A DNA stretch of 64,000 nt from Thalassotalea nanhaiensis (GTDB taxonomy: Bacteria; Pseudomonadota; Gammaproteobacteria; Enterobacterales; Alteromonadaceae): assembly GCF_031583575.1 (NCBI RefSeq), contig NZ_CP134146.1, forward strand, positions 1,364,001-1,428,000, written 5' to 3'. Position numbers and translations under genes: made by a program. Positions within the stretch are counted from its first letter, which is position 1. Each line of letters opens with the position of its first letter. Under the pieces are notes generated by a model. The model did not search any database. It saw nothing but the letters and a program-made list of their open reading frames with translations, and was not told the DNA's origin. Positions 1 through 8,715 of the stretch are shown piece by piece.

Positions 1-948
1 ACACCAAACTAACAGTTTTACTAAGCGCTTATGACTTACCCGTGTTGAATTGCCATCAACAATTGAAGAATGTGGGTCATGATTAAAGTCACTGGACACT
101 AAAGGCTCAGTAGTAAAGCCTAATATTCCTGCCAAGTTACCCTGTTGGCCATTTACAATCGCGTCGTTTACAGAGTTTATGTCTACATCAGTATCCAGTG
201 TTACACTCAGGTCCATAGCAGTCACATTAATTGTTGGTACGCGTACGGCAATTGCTTCGAACCGACCTGAAAATTTAGGTAATATTCGCTCAATACCGAC
301 GGATAATTTAGTATCCACCGGGATAATCGACTGGCTTGCAGCTCGCGACAGCCTTAAATCATCATGATACGCATCAATTACTTGTTGATCATGCATAGAA
401 GAATGAATGGTTGTAATAGTGCCACTTTCAACGCCGAATGCCTGATCGAGTACTTGAATGACAGGTACAATACAGTTTGTTGTACATGAACCATTAGAAA
501 CAATAACGTCTGATGATGTTAATTGTTCATCGTTAATACCATAAATAATGGTTTTATCTACGTCTGTTAATGCTGGCTGCGAGTAGAGAACTTGTTTAGC
601 ACCTTGCTTAATGTGTTTTAAAGCATGCTCTTTACTGTGATAAATACCCGTACAATCTAAAACAATATCTACGTCTAGTTGTTGCCAAGGTAAATCATCA
701 ATTTCTTTATGATGGAATAATGCAATTTCATCACCCGCAACATTTAACTGGTTGTTTTCATAACTAACAGAATAAGCAAAGCGGCCATGATTGGTGTCAT
801 ATTTTAATAAATGGGCAATTCCCTCAGGTTTTGCTAATTCATTAATGGCAACAATTTGAAACTGATCGTTGCGACCGGTTTCATAAAGCGCTCGTAAAAT
901 ACTTCGGCCAATGCGGCCAAAGCCATTTATTGCTATTTTTATTGTCAT
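1..948 (-). CDS. epd: D-erythrose-4-phosphate dehydrogenase, 3' end cut by window edge
   Basis: Oxidises erythrose 4-phosphate to 4-phosphoerythronate, the first step of the DXP-dependent pyridoxal phosphate pathway (family knowledge). I translated the reverse strand from the ATG at 946-948. The N-terminal Rossmann motif [10 protein letters not shown] lies at residues 7-16, the catalytic motif SNGSCTTNC puts the nucleophilic Cys at residue 155, and the frame runs open to base 1, ending inside the conserved [10 protein letters not shown] segment. About 316 of the usual 340 residues are present. The choice of Epd over GapA rests on the overall sequence and on tkt lying just upstream on the same strand, as in the gammaproteobacterial tkt-epd-pgk-fba order; pgk would lie off the left edge. 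Confidence 0.93.
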   Translation of the reverse strand, partial: MTIKIAINGFGRIGRSILRALYETGRNDQFQIVAINELAKPEGIAHLLKYDTNHGRFAYSVSYENNQLNVAGDEIALFHHKEIDDLPWQQLDVDIVLDCTGIYHSKEHALKHIKQGAKQVLYSQPALTDVDKTIIYGINDEQLTSSDVIVSNGSCTTNCIVPVIQVLDQAFGVESGTITTIHSSMHDQQVIDAYHDDLRLSRAASQSIIPVDTKLSVGIERILPKFSGRFEAIAVRVPTINVTAMDLSVTLDTDVDINSVNDAIVNGQQGNLAGILGFTTEPLVSSDFNHDPHSSIVDGNSTRVSHKRLVKLLVWC

Positions 949-967
949 GATAGTTAATTAATATGTT

Positions 968-997
968 AAAAAGGCCGATTATAATACCGGCCTTTTT
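968..997 (-). terminator. Rho-independent terminator after tkt
   Basis: GGCCG (973-977) pairs with CGGCC (988-992), flanked by five A and five T, so the stem extends to 10 bp and can act on either strand. It sits between the tkt stop and the epd start. On the leftward transcript it would end or attenuate tkt messages before epd. Confidence 0.8.
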
Positions 998-1001
998 ATC
1001 G

Positions 1002-2990
1002 TTATCCTAATAACTCTTTTGCAGTGTTAATTACGTTTTCTACGGTAAAGCCAAATAATTCAAATAGCTCATTTGCAGGAGCTGATTCACCAAACGTTTT
1101 CATACCGATAATACGACCATCAAAACCAACATATTTATGCCAGTAATCTTCAATACCAGCTTCTATGGCAATACGAGCTCTAACGTCATTTGGAAGTACA
1201 GATTGACGATACGCTTCATCTTGTGCTTCAAACGCTTCAGTACAAGGAATAGATACCACACGAATGTTTTTACCTGATAACTCTTTGCTTGCCGCCATTG
1301 CTAATTCAACTTCAGAGCCAGTAGCAATTAAGATCAAATCTGGTGTGCCGGCACAGTCTTTTAGAATATAACCACCACGAGCGATATTAGCTAACTGCTC
1401 AGTTGAGCGTTCTTGTTGTTGTAAATTTTGACGGGTAAAGGTTAATGTTGTTGGACCATCAACACGTTCAATTGCCATCTTCCAAGCAACTGCTGACTCA
1501 ACTGCATCACATGGACGCCAGTTGTACAGGTTTGGTGTCATACGTAAGCTGGCAATTTGTTCTACTGGCTGATGCGTAGGGCCATCTTCACCTAACCCGA
1601 TAGAGTCATGTGTATAAACAAAAATACTGCGTTGTTTCATTAATGCGGCCATACGAACAGCGTTACGCGCGTATTCAACAAACATTAAGAATGTTGCGCC
1701 GTAAGGGATGAAGCTGCCGTGTAAGGCAATACCGTTCATAATCGCAGACATACCAAATTCACGTACGCCGTAGAATAAGTAGTTACCGCTTGCGTCATCT
1801 GCTTCAATGCCTTTTGAGCCTGACCATAACGTAAGGTTAGAGCCAGCTAGATCGGCAGAGCCACCAATAAATTCAGGTAAAATAGGACCATAGCTATTTA
1901 AGCAGTTTTGGCTAGCTTTACGGGTAGCAACGTTTGCAGGGTTATTTTGTAAGTCTTGAATATAGTTGTTGGTATATTCTTGCCAGTTTTCAGGTAATTG
2001 GCCAGAAGATCTACGTTCAAATTCAGCAGCCAGCTCAGGGTGTGCGGCTTTGTAGCCAGCAAATAACTCATGCCATGCAGCTTCTGCACTTGCACCCTTT
2101 TCTTGACCATTCCATGCATCATTAATGTCTTGTGGAATAACAAAAGGAGCGTGTTCCCAGTTCAAGAACTCACGAGTTGCTTTAATTTCGTCATCGCCTA
2201 ATGGAGCGCCGTGACAATCATGGCTACCACTTTTATTTGGTGAGCCATAACCGATAATAGTTTTACAACAAATTAATGTTGGTTTGTTTGATTCAGCTTT
2301 CGCTTCAACAATTGCAGCAAGAATTTCTTCAGGATTGTGACCATCTACTGAAAGAACTTGCCAGCCGTATGCTTTAAATCGTGCTGGAGTATCATCTGAA
2401 AACCAACCTTCAACTTCACCGTCAATTGAAATGCCATTGTCATCCCAAAATGCAATAAGTTTGCCTAATCCTAAAGTACCCGCTAAAGAACATGCTTCAT
2501 GAGAGATACCTTCCATTAAACAACCATCACCCATAAAGGTATAAGTGTGGTGGTCAACAATTTCAAAGTTATCTTGGTTAAATTGTGCCGCTAATGTTTT
2601 CTCTGCGATTGCAAAGCCTACAGCGTTAGTAATACCTTGGCCTAATGGGCCGGTAGTTGTTTCAACACCAGGTGTGTAACCATATTCTGGGTGACCTGGA
2701 GTTTTTGAATGTAATTGACGGAAGTCTTTTAAGTCATCAATTGATACATCATAGCCAGTTAAGTGCAGTAATGAATATATAAGCATAGAGCCATGGCCGT
2801 TAGACAAAATGAAACGGTCACGATCAACCCAGTTAGGATTGTTAGGATTGTGCTTAAGGTGATCACACCATAAAGCTTGGGCAATATCTGCCATACCCAT
2901 TGGGGCACCAGGGTGTCCAGATTTTGCTTTTTGGACAGCATCCATACTTAAAACTCGAATTGCATTGGCCTGATCTTGACGCGATGGCAT
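1002..2990 (-). CDS. tkt: Transketolase
   Basis: Thiamine-diphosphate enzyme of the non-oxidative pentose phosphate pathway, moving two-carbon ketol units between sugar phosphates in the cytoplasm. The 662-residue protein has the usual full length. Visible landmarks are the substrate-binding His in SNGHGSM near residue 65, the ThDP motif GDGCLMEG followed by the DDN of [11 protein letters not shown] around residues 155-190, and the central catalytic region with [15 protein letters not shown] near 465. It precedes epd on the same strand with a hairpin between, so the two may be partly uncoupled. A housekeeping gene with nothing odd; whether it matches tktA or tktB of E. coli is not decidable here. 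Confidence 0.97.
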   Translation of the reverse strand: MPSRQDQANAIRVLSMDAVQKAKSGHPGAPMGMADIAQALWCDHLKHNPNNPNWVDRDRFILSNGHGSMLIYSLLHLTGYDVSIDDLKDFRQLHSKTPGHPEYGYTPGVETTTGPLGQGITNAVGFAIAEKTLAAQFNQDNFEIVDHHTYTFMGDGCLMEGISHEACSLAGTLGLGKLIAFWDDNGISIDGEVEGWFSDDTPARFKAYGWQVLSVDGHNPEEILAAIVEAKAESNKPTLICCKTIIGYGSPNKSGSHDCHGAPLGDDEIKATREFLNWEHAPFVIPQDINDAWNGQEKGASAEAAWHELFAGYKAAHPELAAEFERRSSGQLPENWQEYTNNYIQDLQNNPANVATRKASQNCLNSYGPILPEFIGGSADLAGSNLTLWSGSKGIEADDASGNYLFYGVREFGMSAIMNGIALHGSFIPYGATFLMFVEYARNAVRMAALMKQRSIFVYTHDSIGLGEDGPTHQPVEQIASLRMTPNLYNWRPCDAVESAVAWKMAIERVDGPTTLTFTRQNLQQQERSTEQLANIARGGYILKDCAGTPDLILIATGSEVELAMAASKELSGKNIRVVSIPCTEAFEAQDEAYRQSVLPNDVRARIAIEAGIEDYWHKYVGFDGRIIGMKTFGESAPANELFELFGFTVENVINTAKELLG

Positions 2991-3531
2991 AAGTGCTCCA
3001 CTTAAATAAATTTTAGGTTAAAAAAAACACGCGTATTTTCGCCTACACAGAGCTTTGGTGCAATCAAAAATAGGGCTTTTTTATGTAAAGTTTACGATTA
3101 ATGCTAAAAAGCAATAAAAGTTGTTTTTAAAGGGGGCTTATGTTTTTGTGGAAATGCTATAAAAATCAGCCCTTTAATTGGTTTTTGATAAGGAAGGGGA
3201 ATATTTGTTCCTCCTCTGAAAACTTTCAGTTTCACTTCTATTTTTACGTGATGGTTTTAATTAAACTCTTTTTGAATTTATGTGCAATAAAAGTTCATAA
3301 TTAAAAAAATTAAAAAAAATAAAATTGAATAAATATTTTGTAAGCTATTGTTTTTATATTGTTTAATTGTTTTTGTTTATGTTTTTAGTTAAAGCTTGAG
3401 AAAATTGAGTCTATATTTATGTAAAAACACCTTGTTTGTATTGTTTAAAACATATACATTATTTTGTATCAATTATGTAACACGATTGATAAACAACAAT
3501 AATAATAACTACAAATATTCAGGCTAAAGTC
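2991..3531. other. 541-bp AT-rich intergenic region, divergent promoters expected
   Basis: Lies between the leftward tkt and the rightward 46-codon ORF. It is very AT-rich, especially 3290-3480, with long A/T runs but no ORF I can support. A weak sigma70-like pair for the rightward gene is TTGTTT (3432-3437), 17 bp, TACATT (3455-3460). No convincing tkt promoter, riboswitch or RNA gene was recognised. Confidence 0.4.
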
Positions 3532-3672
3532 ATGAACAAAACGTCTATGAGGGAGGTAAAACTTAGTACTGTATTTATTGCGGTGTTAGTTTTAGGCATA
3601 TCAGCTGGTTTTTCCAGTTCGAATGCAGCTCAAGACATGGAAGTTAGTGAAATTATAAAAGAAGAAAAATAA
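3532..3672 (+). CDS. 46-residue predicted secreted or membrane microprotein
   Basis: Not recognised as a known family. An ATG at 3532 opens a 46-codon frame ending in TAA at 3672. Residues 1-10 are basic (MNKTSMREVK), residues 11-27 are hydrophobic (STVFIAVLVLGISAGFS), then comes SSNAAQD, a plausible signal-peptidase site after NAA, leaving an acidic tail of about 13 residues (DMEVSEIIKEEK). The ORF stands alone, has a long AT-rich upstream region and is followed 28 bp later by a strong terminator, which supports an independent transcript. The ribosome-binding site is poor (AGGCTAAAG). It could be an exported peptide, a small single-pass membrane protein or a chance ORF. Confidence 0.55.
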   Translation: MNKTSMREVKLSTVFIAVLVLGISAGFSSSNAAQDMEVSEIIKEEK

Positions 3673-3700
3673 TAAGTAATTATTACAGCTTCATTAAAAG

Positions 3701-3724
3701 CCTCGCCATGCGAGGTTTTTTTTT
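3701..3724 (+). terminator. Rho-independent terminator after the 46-codon ORF
   Basis: CCTCGC (3701-3706) pairs with GCGAGG (3710-3715) around a CAT loop, followed by a T run from 3716 to 3724. Its rightward polarity and position straight after the microprotein frame indicate that the small ORF is a real transcription unit. Confidence 0.85.
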
Positions 3725-3750
3725 GCATCAAGGACGATGGAATGCCAACT
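3725..3750. repeat. Short dispersed repeat directly after a terminator (copy A)
   Basis: The core GGACGATGGAATGCCAACTT, preceded by CATCA or CATCAA, starts immediately after the terminator T run. The same core recurs at 21008-21027, again just after a terminator T run. In this copy it continues into an imperfect hairpin (CCAACTTGCCAT ... ATGGCA...AAGTTGG, about 3743-3773). Confidence 0.6.
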
Positions 3751-3809
3751 TGCCATGAATGGCAGTTAAGTTGGATCAACCCATGAGTGTGCATCGTTAA
3801 TTATTGAAA

Positions 3810-3886
3810 TGGCGTCCCTGAGACGATTCGAACGTCCGACCTAGCGCTTAGGAGGCGCTTGCTCTATCCAGCTGAGCTACAGAGAC
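3810..3886 (-). tRNA. tRNA-Arg (anticodon CCT)
   Basis: The reverse complement folds as a cloverleaf. Acceptor GTCTCTG pairs with CAGGGAC (one T-G wobble), the D arm contains GCTCAGCTGGATAGAGC, and the anticodon stem AGCGC/GCGCT encloses the loop CTCCTAA with anticodon CCT. The T loop is TTCGAAT and the CCA end is encoded (3810-3812). It reads AGG codons. Confidence 0.96.
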
Positions 3887-4347
3887 ACTTTTTTTGTGTT
3901 TACAACTCTTCCAAAATACATCATCTATTAAATGTCTGTAAATAGGCAAGTGGCAATAATCGGCAATTTTGTATCAAAATCACAAATTTAAGCGGCAATG
4001 CTATGCCGCTCAAAACACTTTCTGTATAAAAAAAGAACAGTATGTTTTTTAGTAGCTTTTTATATTCTGAAATAACTCAATTTATATTTTAATAAATATG
4101 CTTTTTAGCCAGCTAAAAAGTACTAATCAATCACTTTTGTATAAAAACTATGCAGCTAATTTTGTATTTGTTTTTAATTAATACAATCATGGCTTTGTGG
4201 CATAATTTTTGTATGAATTTTGATATACGTTTGCTTACTATTTAGCTTTGTGCCATTGTCGGAGAGTAGTTAGCGAAGTTATGGCTATTAAACTCTATAT
4301 TGAGACTAATAATAATTGTCATTTTATGACGAGCTTGGAACTTTTTA
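3887..4347. other. 461-bp intergenic region with tRNA-Arg promoter side and flgD-like upstream side
   Basis: Separates the leftward tRNA-Arg from the rightward flgD-like gene. AT-rich, no supportable ORF. The only site I would flag is the sigma54-like element at 4198-4213, described separately. The tRNA promoter must lie on the reverse strand just beyond 3886, but I could not pick a clear pair of boxes. Confidence 0.4.
4198..4213 (+). promoter_or_regulatory. Candidate sigma54 promoter upstream of the flgD-like gene
   Basis: TGGCAT, five bases, then TTGTA matches the sigma54 consensus (TGGCAC-N5-TTGCA) at the -24 GG; the -12 GC is GT instead. It lies about 135 bp before the GTG start. It is attractive because the next genes encode a sigma54-dependent regulator pair that normally drives flagellar genes, but the -12 mismatch keeps it tentative. 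Confidence 0.3.
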
Positions 4348-5037
4348 GTGGAAGATAAACAAAGTGACCACATGGCAGGAAGCCAGAATTTGTTGAATAA
4401 AAGTCAGCAGAGTGATTCTGTAGCCAAACAGGCTACCATAGAGTTGCAGGACTTCTTCGCCAATATTATCCCTGAGCCAATCGATACTACCGTTAAGCAC
4501 GACATGGATACTGATGAAGTATTCTCCCAGTTACTTGCATCATCAATTAGTCAAAGTATTGATGAGTATAACGATAAGCTGCACAGCAACCCACAAATTA
4601 ATTCCTCAAGTAAAGCCTTACAAGCCAGCTCTCTGATAGGGCGAAGCGTTCTTGTTGAAGATGGTCATTTTTATATTGAGTATGGTGAATTTGCCACCGG
4701 ACGTTTACAAATTAAATCCAAAGCCCATCATATTTTTGTTTATGTTGAAAACGAACAAGGCGATATTGTTCGTATAATTCCATTAGGTGACGATTTAATT
4801 GGTGATGTAAGTTTTACCTGGAACGGAATAACTCGTACAGGCTCTGTTGCCCCTGAGGGGGAATATCGTTTTATTGTTTCTTGCATCAGCAAAGGTAAGG
4901 TTGTTGAGCTTAAAGCGATGACATATAACAAAATAATTCGTGTTACCTTTGACCATACCAGTGATGACGTATGGTTATACTTTGAAAATGATCAAACGAT
5001 GAATCTTGCTAATGTTGTTGAGATTTTAAAAGAATAA
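4348..5037 (+). CDS. Divergent FlgD-like flagellar hook-capping protein
   Basis: FlgD caps the growing flagellar hook and directs hook-subunit assembly. Residues ~90-105 read ASSLIGRSVLVEDG, close to the ASSLIG..VLV segment of FlgD. Residues ~150-180 contain FTWNGITRTGSVAPEGEYRF, the signature of the FlgD Ig-like domain (WxG ... G..xPxGxYxF). The N-terminal third is unlike canonical FlgD: the conserved LLxxQLxxQDPLxP assembly motif is not visible, only a weak FSQLLASSISQSIDEYN stretch. At 229 residues the length is normal. The start is GTG at 4348 (GGAA 10 bp upstream); ATG at 4372 is an alternative. No other hook or basal-body gene is near, and flrB follows after 194 bp. It may be a specialised or decaying paralog. 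Confidence 0.6.
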   Translation: MEDKQSDHMAGSQNLLNKSQQSDSVAKQATIELQDFFANIIPEPIDTTVKHDMDTDEVFSQLLASSISQSIDEYNDKLHSNPQINSSSKALQASSLIGRSVLVEDGHFYIEYGEFATGRLQIKSKAHHIFVYVENEQGDIVRIIPLGDDLIGDVSFTWNGITRTGSVAPEGEYRFIVSCISKGKVVELKAMTYNKIIRVTFDHTSDDVWLYFENDQTMNLANVVEILKE

Positions 5038-5150
5038 AAAATAGTTACATTATTGTTAAATAGCATAAAAAAATTAATGCTGTTGCTGACTAGAAAATTA
5101 CCCTATGATGGATAGGTTAGCTAAGTTAGCGCAGGTTTATAAAGCAAACT

Positions 5151-5174
5151 GAATTAAGCGATAATACTTAATTC
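5151..5174. promoter_or_regulatory. Perfect 8-bp inverted repeat upstream of flrB
   Basis: GAATTAAG (5151-5158) and CTTAATTC (5167-5174) are perfect inverted copies around 8 bp, 57 bp before the flrB ATG. The symmetry and position fit an operator. No U tract follows, so a terminator for the flgD-like gene is less likely. Confidence 0.4.
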
Positions 5175-5231
5175 AAAAGGGAATGCTTTTTTTAAAAGAT
5201 TAGATGCTTAGTTAAGTTGGAGAGGTAGAAT

Positions 5232-6344
5232 ATGAGCTTGACTCGTGGAGATAATAACAACGAATCCACATCGTCGACAGTCTCAGAGCATGCGGAGAAG
5301 AAGTTACTCACGGAAGCATTTTCGGGAGAGCTTGATTTGTTGCGTTTGCAATCTAACCAGCTAAATCAATTATTTGATGTAATGCCTGCTGGAGTGGTTA
5401 TTATCGATGGTGACGGTATCGTCGTTAAAGCGAACAATGTTGCCAGCAGCTTATTAGGTGTTGAACTTCTAAAACAAGCCTGGATTGATATAATAAAACT
5501 TGCGTTTAAACCTAGAGCAGATGATGGTCACGAAGTATCATTAAATGATGGCCGACGCGTGAAACTTGATATTTCATCATTTGGCTCGCAAGCTGGTCAG
5601 CTTATCTTAATTACCGATTTAACCGAAACTCGTTTATTACAAGATAAATTAAGCCAAATGCAGCGCTTGTCTGCGTTAGGTCGTATGGTTTCAACACTTG
5701 CTCATCAAATTCGTACGCCTTTATCGGCAGCAATGCTGTATTGCTCTAACTTAAGTTCAAAAGCACTGTCTAGTGACAAACGTCAAAATTTTCAAGATAA
5801 ATTAACATCAAGGCTGCAAGACTTAGAGCAACAAGTAAATGATATGCTGCTGTTTGCTAAAAGTGGTGGTAAACAAGTGGTTGCGGTTATTACTATTAAA
5901 TCACTGTTAGACGATGCTATTGCAGGCGTAGAAGCACAAATTGATGAAGTGCATGCCGATTTGATTTTAACCATTGAAGATGAAAGCCTGCAAATAATAG
6001 CTAATAAAAGTGCCCTTGAAGGGGCAATACAAAATTTAATTCACAACTCATTACAAGTTATTGAAAGTAACGCAATTATAAAAGTTCGTGCCTATCAAAA
6101 AGATAACTTTTTGCATATTCATGTGCAAGATAATGGCCGTGGTATTGATGAAACCGAAGCTGAAAAAATATTCGAACCGTTTTATACTTCTAAAGTTCAA
6201 GGGACAGGATTAGGGTTAGCAGTAGTAAAATCTGTTGCTAAAGCTCACCATGGTGATGCATCATTAGTGAGTAAAACTGGAGAAGGGGCAGATTTTTGTA
6301 TTAAATTGCCTCTTTTCAATACTGAAAAAGATAAAACTGAATAG
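5232..6344 (+). CDS. flrB: FlrB/FleS-type sensor histidine kinase
   Basis: Cytoplasmic histidine kinase that phosphorylates FlrC in the polar-flagellum cascade of Vibrio and relatives. A PAS-like domain covers residues ~45-135 (LFDVMPAGVVIIDGDGIV ... PRADDGHEVSLNDGRRV ... LILITDLTETR). The HisKA H-box ALGRMVSTLAHQIRTPLSAA puts the phospho-accepting His at 158. The ATPase domain has the N box IQNLIHNSLQVI, G1 DNGRGID and G2 GTGLGLAVV. There are no membrane segments, as in the family. A strong ribosome site (GGAGAGG) fixes the ATG at 5232. flrC follows after 24 bp, so the two are one operon. Unusually, flrA and the fli genes that normally neighbour flrBC are absent. Confidence 0.85.
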   Translation: MSLTRGDNNNESTSSTVSEHAEKKLLTEAFSGELDLLRLQSNQLNQLFDVMPAGVVIIDGDGIVVKANNVASSLLGVELLKQAWIDIIKLAFKPRADDGHEVSLNDGRRVKLDISSFGSQAGQLILITDLTETRLLQDKLSQMQRLSALGRMVSTLAHQIRTPLSAAMLYCSNLSSKALSSDKRQNFQDKLTSRLQDLEQQVNDMLLFAKSGGKQVVAVITIKSLLDDAIAGVEAQIDEVHADLILTIEDESLQIIANKSALEGAIQNLIHNSLQVIESNAIIKVRAYQKDNFLHIHVQDNGRGIDETEAEKIFEPFYTSKVQGTGLGLAVVKSVAKAHHGDASLVSKTGEGADFCIKLPLFNTEKDKTE

Positions 6345-6368
6345 CTAATAATAAATAAAGGGGCAGTA

Positions 6369-7700
6369 ATGACCAGTAAAGTGGTCCTAGTCGTCGAAGA
6401 TGATCCTGGTTTACGCGAAGCCGTAGTCGATACCTTACACCTTTCAGAATTTGACTGTATTGAAGCAGATTCTGGCGAGGCAGCATTGGTGCTGTTGAAA
6501 CAACACAAGGTTGATATTGTTGTTTCAGACGTACAGATGGGGGCCATGAGTGGTCTTGCCCTGTTAAAAAATATTAAAACTGGTTGGCCAAACTTACCTG
6601 TACTGATCATGACGGCTTACGCAACTATTGATGATGCAGTGCAAGCAATGAAAGATGGTGCTTGTAATTATATTGCTAAACCTTTTGCGCCAGAAGTATT
6701 GATCAATATGATCAGCCAATATATGCCCGTTGAGAAAGTGGTTAGCTCTCGTCCAATCGCTGTCGATAAACAAAGCATTCAGTTGCTTGGTTTGGCTGAA
6801 AAAGTCGCCAGTACAGACGCTTCTGTGATGATCCTTGGCCCCAGCGGTTCAGGTAAAGAAGTTCTCTCTAAGTTTATTCATAACAACTCTAATCGAGCTG
6901 ATAATACCTTTGTTGCTATTAATTGCGCTGCTATTCCTGAAAACATGCTTGAAGCTACTCTGTTTGGCTATGAGAAGGGCGCTTTTACCGGAGCTGTTAA
7001 TGCTTGCCCAGGTAAGTTTGAGCAAGCTCAAGGCGGTACTATCTTATTAGATGAAATTACTGAGATGGATTTAGGTCTGCAAGCAAAAATCTTGCGAGTT
7101 ATTCAAGAGCGAGAAGTAGAGCGTTTAGGCTCAAGAAAGGTAATTAACTTAGATGTGCGCGTACTTGCAACAAGTAACCGAGATTTAAAACAGGCCGTAA
7201 GCGAAGGTGTATTTCGAGAAGATTTATTTTATCGCTTAAATGTTTTCCCATTAACTTGGCCACCATTGTGTAAAAGACCTGAAGATATCCTACCGTTAGC
7301 TCATCATATACTTCAGCAATTTAGTCAAAATGAACAGGTAAGCCTAACAGCTGCTGCCGAAATTAAAATAGTAAGCCATCAATGGCCTGGTAATGTTCGA
7401 GAATTAGAGAACGTAATTCAGCGAGCCCTTATCATGAAAACTGGTGCCGATATTGATAGCGATGACTTACTTATTGAAGATTTTGTTGAAGCAAAAAGTG
7501 AAGATGTTTACATCGCTAGCCAAGAAGAAGAAAATCTTGAAAGTGAATTAAAACAGCAAGAGTTTCAAATTATTTTAGATGCGCTTCGAGCTTGCGATGG
7601 TTCACGTAAAGAAGTTGCTGAACGTTTAGGAATAAGCGCCAGAACATTACGTTATAAATTAGCAAAAATGCGCGAAAGCGGTATAGAGCTTCCTGTTTAG
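6369..7700 (+). CDS. flrC: FlrC/FleR-type sigma54-dependent response regulator
   Basis: Partner of the upstream kinase; in the family it activates sigma54 promoters of hook, basal-body and flagellin genes. The receiver domain spans 1-120 with acidic D11/D12, phospho-acceptor D54 (VVSDVQM) and K104. The AAA+ domain has Walker A GPSGSGKE at 157-164, an intact GAFTGA loop at 204-209 that contacts sigma54, and Walker B GGTILLDE around 222-229. The last ~40 residues form a Fis-type helix-turn-helix (RKEVAERLGISARTLRYKL). At 443 residues nothing is missing, so the protein should be active. There is no flagellar structural operon in the window, so its targets are unknown; the flgD-like gene is the obvious candidate. 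Confidence 0.87.
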   Translation: MTSKVVLVVEDDPGLREAVVDTLHLSEFDCIEADSGEAALVLLKQHKVDIVVSDVQMGAMSGLALLKNIKTGWPNLPVLIMTAYATIDDAVQAMKDGACNYIAKPFAPEVLINMISQYMPVEKVVSSRPIAVDKQSIQLLGLAEKVASTDASVMILGPSGSGKEVLSKFIHNNSNRADNTFVAINCAAIPENMLEATLFGYEKGAFTGAVNACPGKFEQAQGGTILLDEITEMDLGLQAKILRVIQEREVERLGSRKVINLDVRVLATSNRDLKQAVSEGVFREDLFYRLNVFPLTWPPLCKRPEDILPLAHHILQQFSQNEQVSLTAAAEIKIVSHQWPGNVRELENVIQRALIMKTGADIDSDDLLIEDFVEAKSEDVYIASQEEENLESELKQQEFQIILDALRACDGSRKEVAERLGISARTLRYKLAKMRESGIELPV

Positions 7701-7860
7701 CCGTTAAAACAAATTGTTACATTTGAACATTGCAATTAATGCGTGGCAGAAGCTAAAACTCAGTTTATAATACTGGCTACATATACTAATAAAATTAAAA
7801 CGTAACGATTAATAATATGCACATACATATTATACGCCGTTATGAAGGGACTTTCGTTTT

Positions 7861-8625
7861 ATGCATTTCAAACCTTGGTTTGCTAATATTTTCATAATTT
7901 TATCTCTACTGCTGTTACCGGCTTGTTCAACCACTAATGAACAAGGCGACAGTTATTCAGATCCCCGAGATCCACTTGAGTCTATTAACCGCCCATTATG
8001 GACGTTTAATTGGGATTATGCTGACAAGTATGTATTTAAACCTGTATCCACTGCTTATGTCGAGTGGGTACCATCACCAGTTCGTTCGGGGGTATATAAT
8101 GTTGCCCTAAACTTGAATGAACCATTTACCGTTATTAATAACCTTCTGCAGTTGAAATTTCAACGCGCAGGTAAAGCCACAGGCCGATTTGTTTTAAACT
8201 CTACCGTGGGATTATTAGGCTGGTTTGATATTGCTAAACACGCTGGTTTATTACGCGAAGAAGAAGAGTTTGGTGAAGTGCTAGGTACATACGGCGTAGG
8301 CGATGGACCTTACTTAATGTTACCGGTGCTAGGCCCTAGTTCAGTTAGAGACGAAGTAGGTGATTTGGTTGATGGTTATTATTGGCCATTAGCAATAATT
8401 GATTTTTGGCCTAATGTGGCACGTAGATTGGTTATTGCGTTAGAAACTCGTGGGCAACTTGCCGAGCAAGAAGCGTTATTAAATGACTCTTTAGACCCGT
8501 ATGAGTTCGTTAAAAATGCTTATTTTCAAAATATTAATTACCGTTTGCACGATGGTAACCCGCCTATAGTAGTCGATCAGGAAGAAGAAGATGACCTTGA
8601 CGACATGCTGGAAGAGTTTGAATAG
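7861..8625 (+). CDS. mlaA: MlaA (VacJ) outer-membrane lipoprotein of phospholipid retrograde transport
   Basis: MlaA extracts misplaced phospholipids from the outer leaflet of the outer membrane and passes them to the MlaC/MlaFEDB machinery, keeping lipid asymmetry. The 254-residue protein begins with a lipoprotein signal (LLLLPAC, acylated Cys 22). It then shows the family pattern DPLESINRPLWTFN, NLNEPFTVINNLLQ and GRFVLNSTVGLLGWFDIA, then GTYGVGDGPYLMLPVLGPSSVRD. The C-terminus is acidic (EEEDDLDDMLEEFE). The Mla transporter genes are not adjacent, which is common. It has its own 160-bp upstream region and ends at a strong bidirectional terminator. Confidence 0.95.
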   Translation: MHFKPWFANIFIILSLLLLPACSTTNEQGDSYSDPRDPLESINRPLWTFNWDYADKYVFKPVSTAYVEWVPSPVRSGVYNVALNLNEPFTVINNLLQLKFQRAGKATGRFVLNSTVGLLGWFDIAKHAGLLREEEEFGEVLGTYGVGDGPYLMLPVLGPSSVRDEVGDLVDGYYWPLAIIDFWPNVARRLVIALETRGQLAEQEALLNDSLDPYEFVKNAYFQNINYRLHDGNPPIVVDQEEEDDLDDMLEEFE

Positions 8626-8652
8626 AGCGGTTAGGTTTATATTCTTTTAAAT

Positions 8653-8691
8653 AAAAAAGCTCAAATCTGAATGTCAGATTTGAGCTTTTTT
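8653..8691. terminator. Strong bidirectional terminator between convergent mlaA and can
   Basis: The arms 8653-8670 and 8674-8691 are perfect reverse complements around a 3-nt loop (core GCTCAAATCTGA / TCAGATTTGAGC) with A and T tracts at both ends. The placement between two convergent genes fits termination on both strands. Confidence 0.93.
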
Positions 8692-8715
8692 TATTTGATT
8701 ATTAAGGCGTATTTA

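Noticed and set aside
179-367. 62-codon rightward frame inside epd
   Set aside because: Antisense shadow of the conserved epd coding sequence, with no RBS or protein features.
6245-6610. 121-codon leftward frame over the flrB/flrC junction
   Set aside because: Lies antisense to two well-supported genes; composition is that of a shadow frame.
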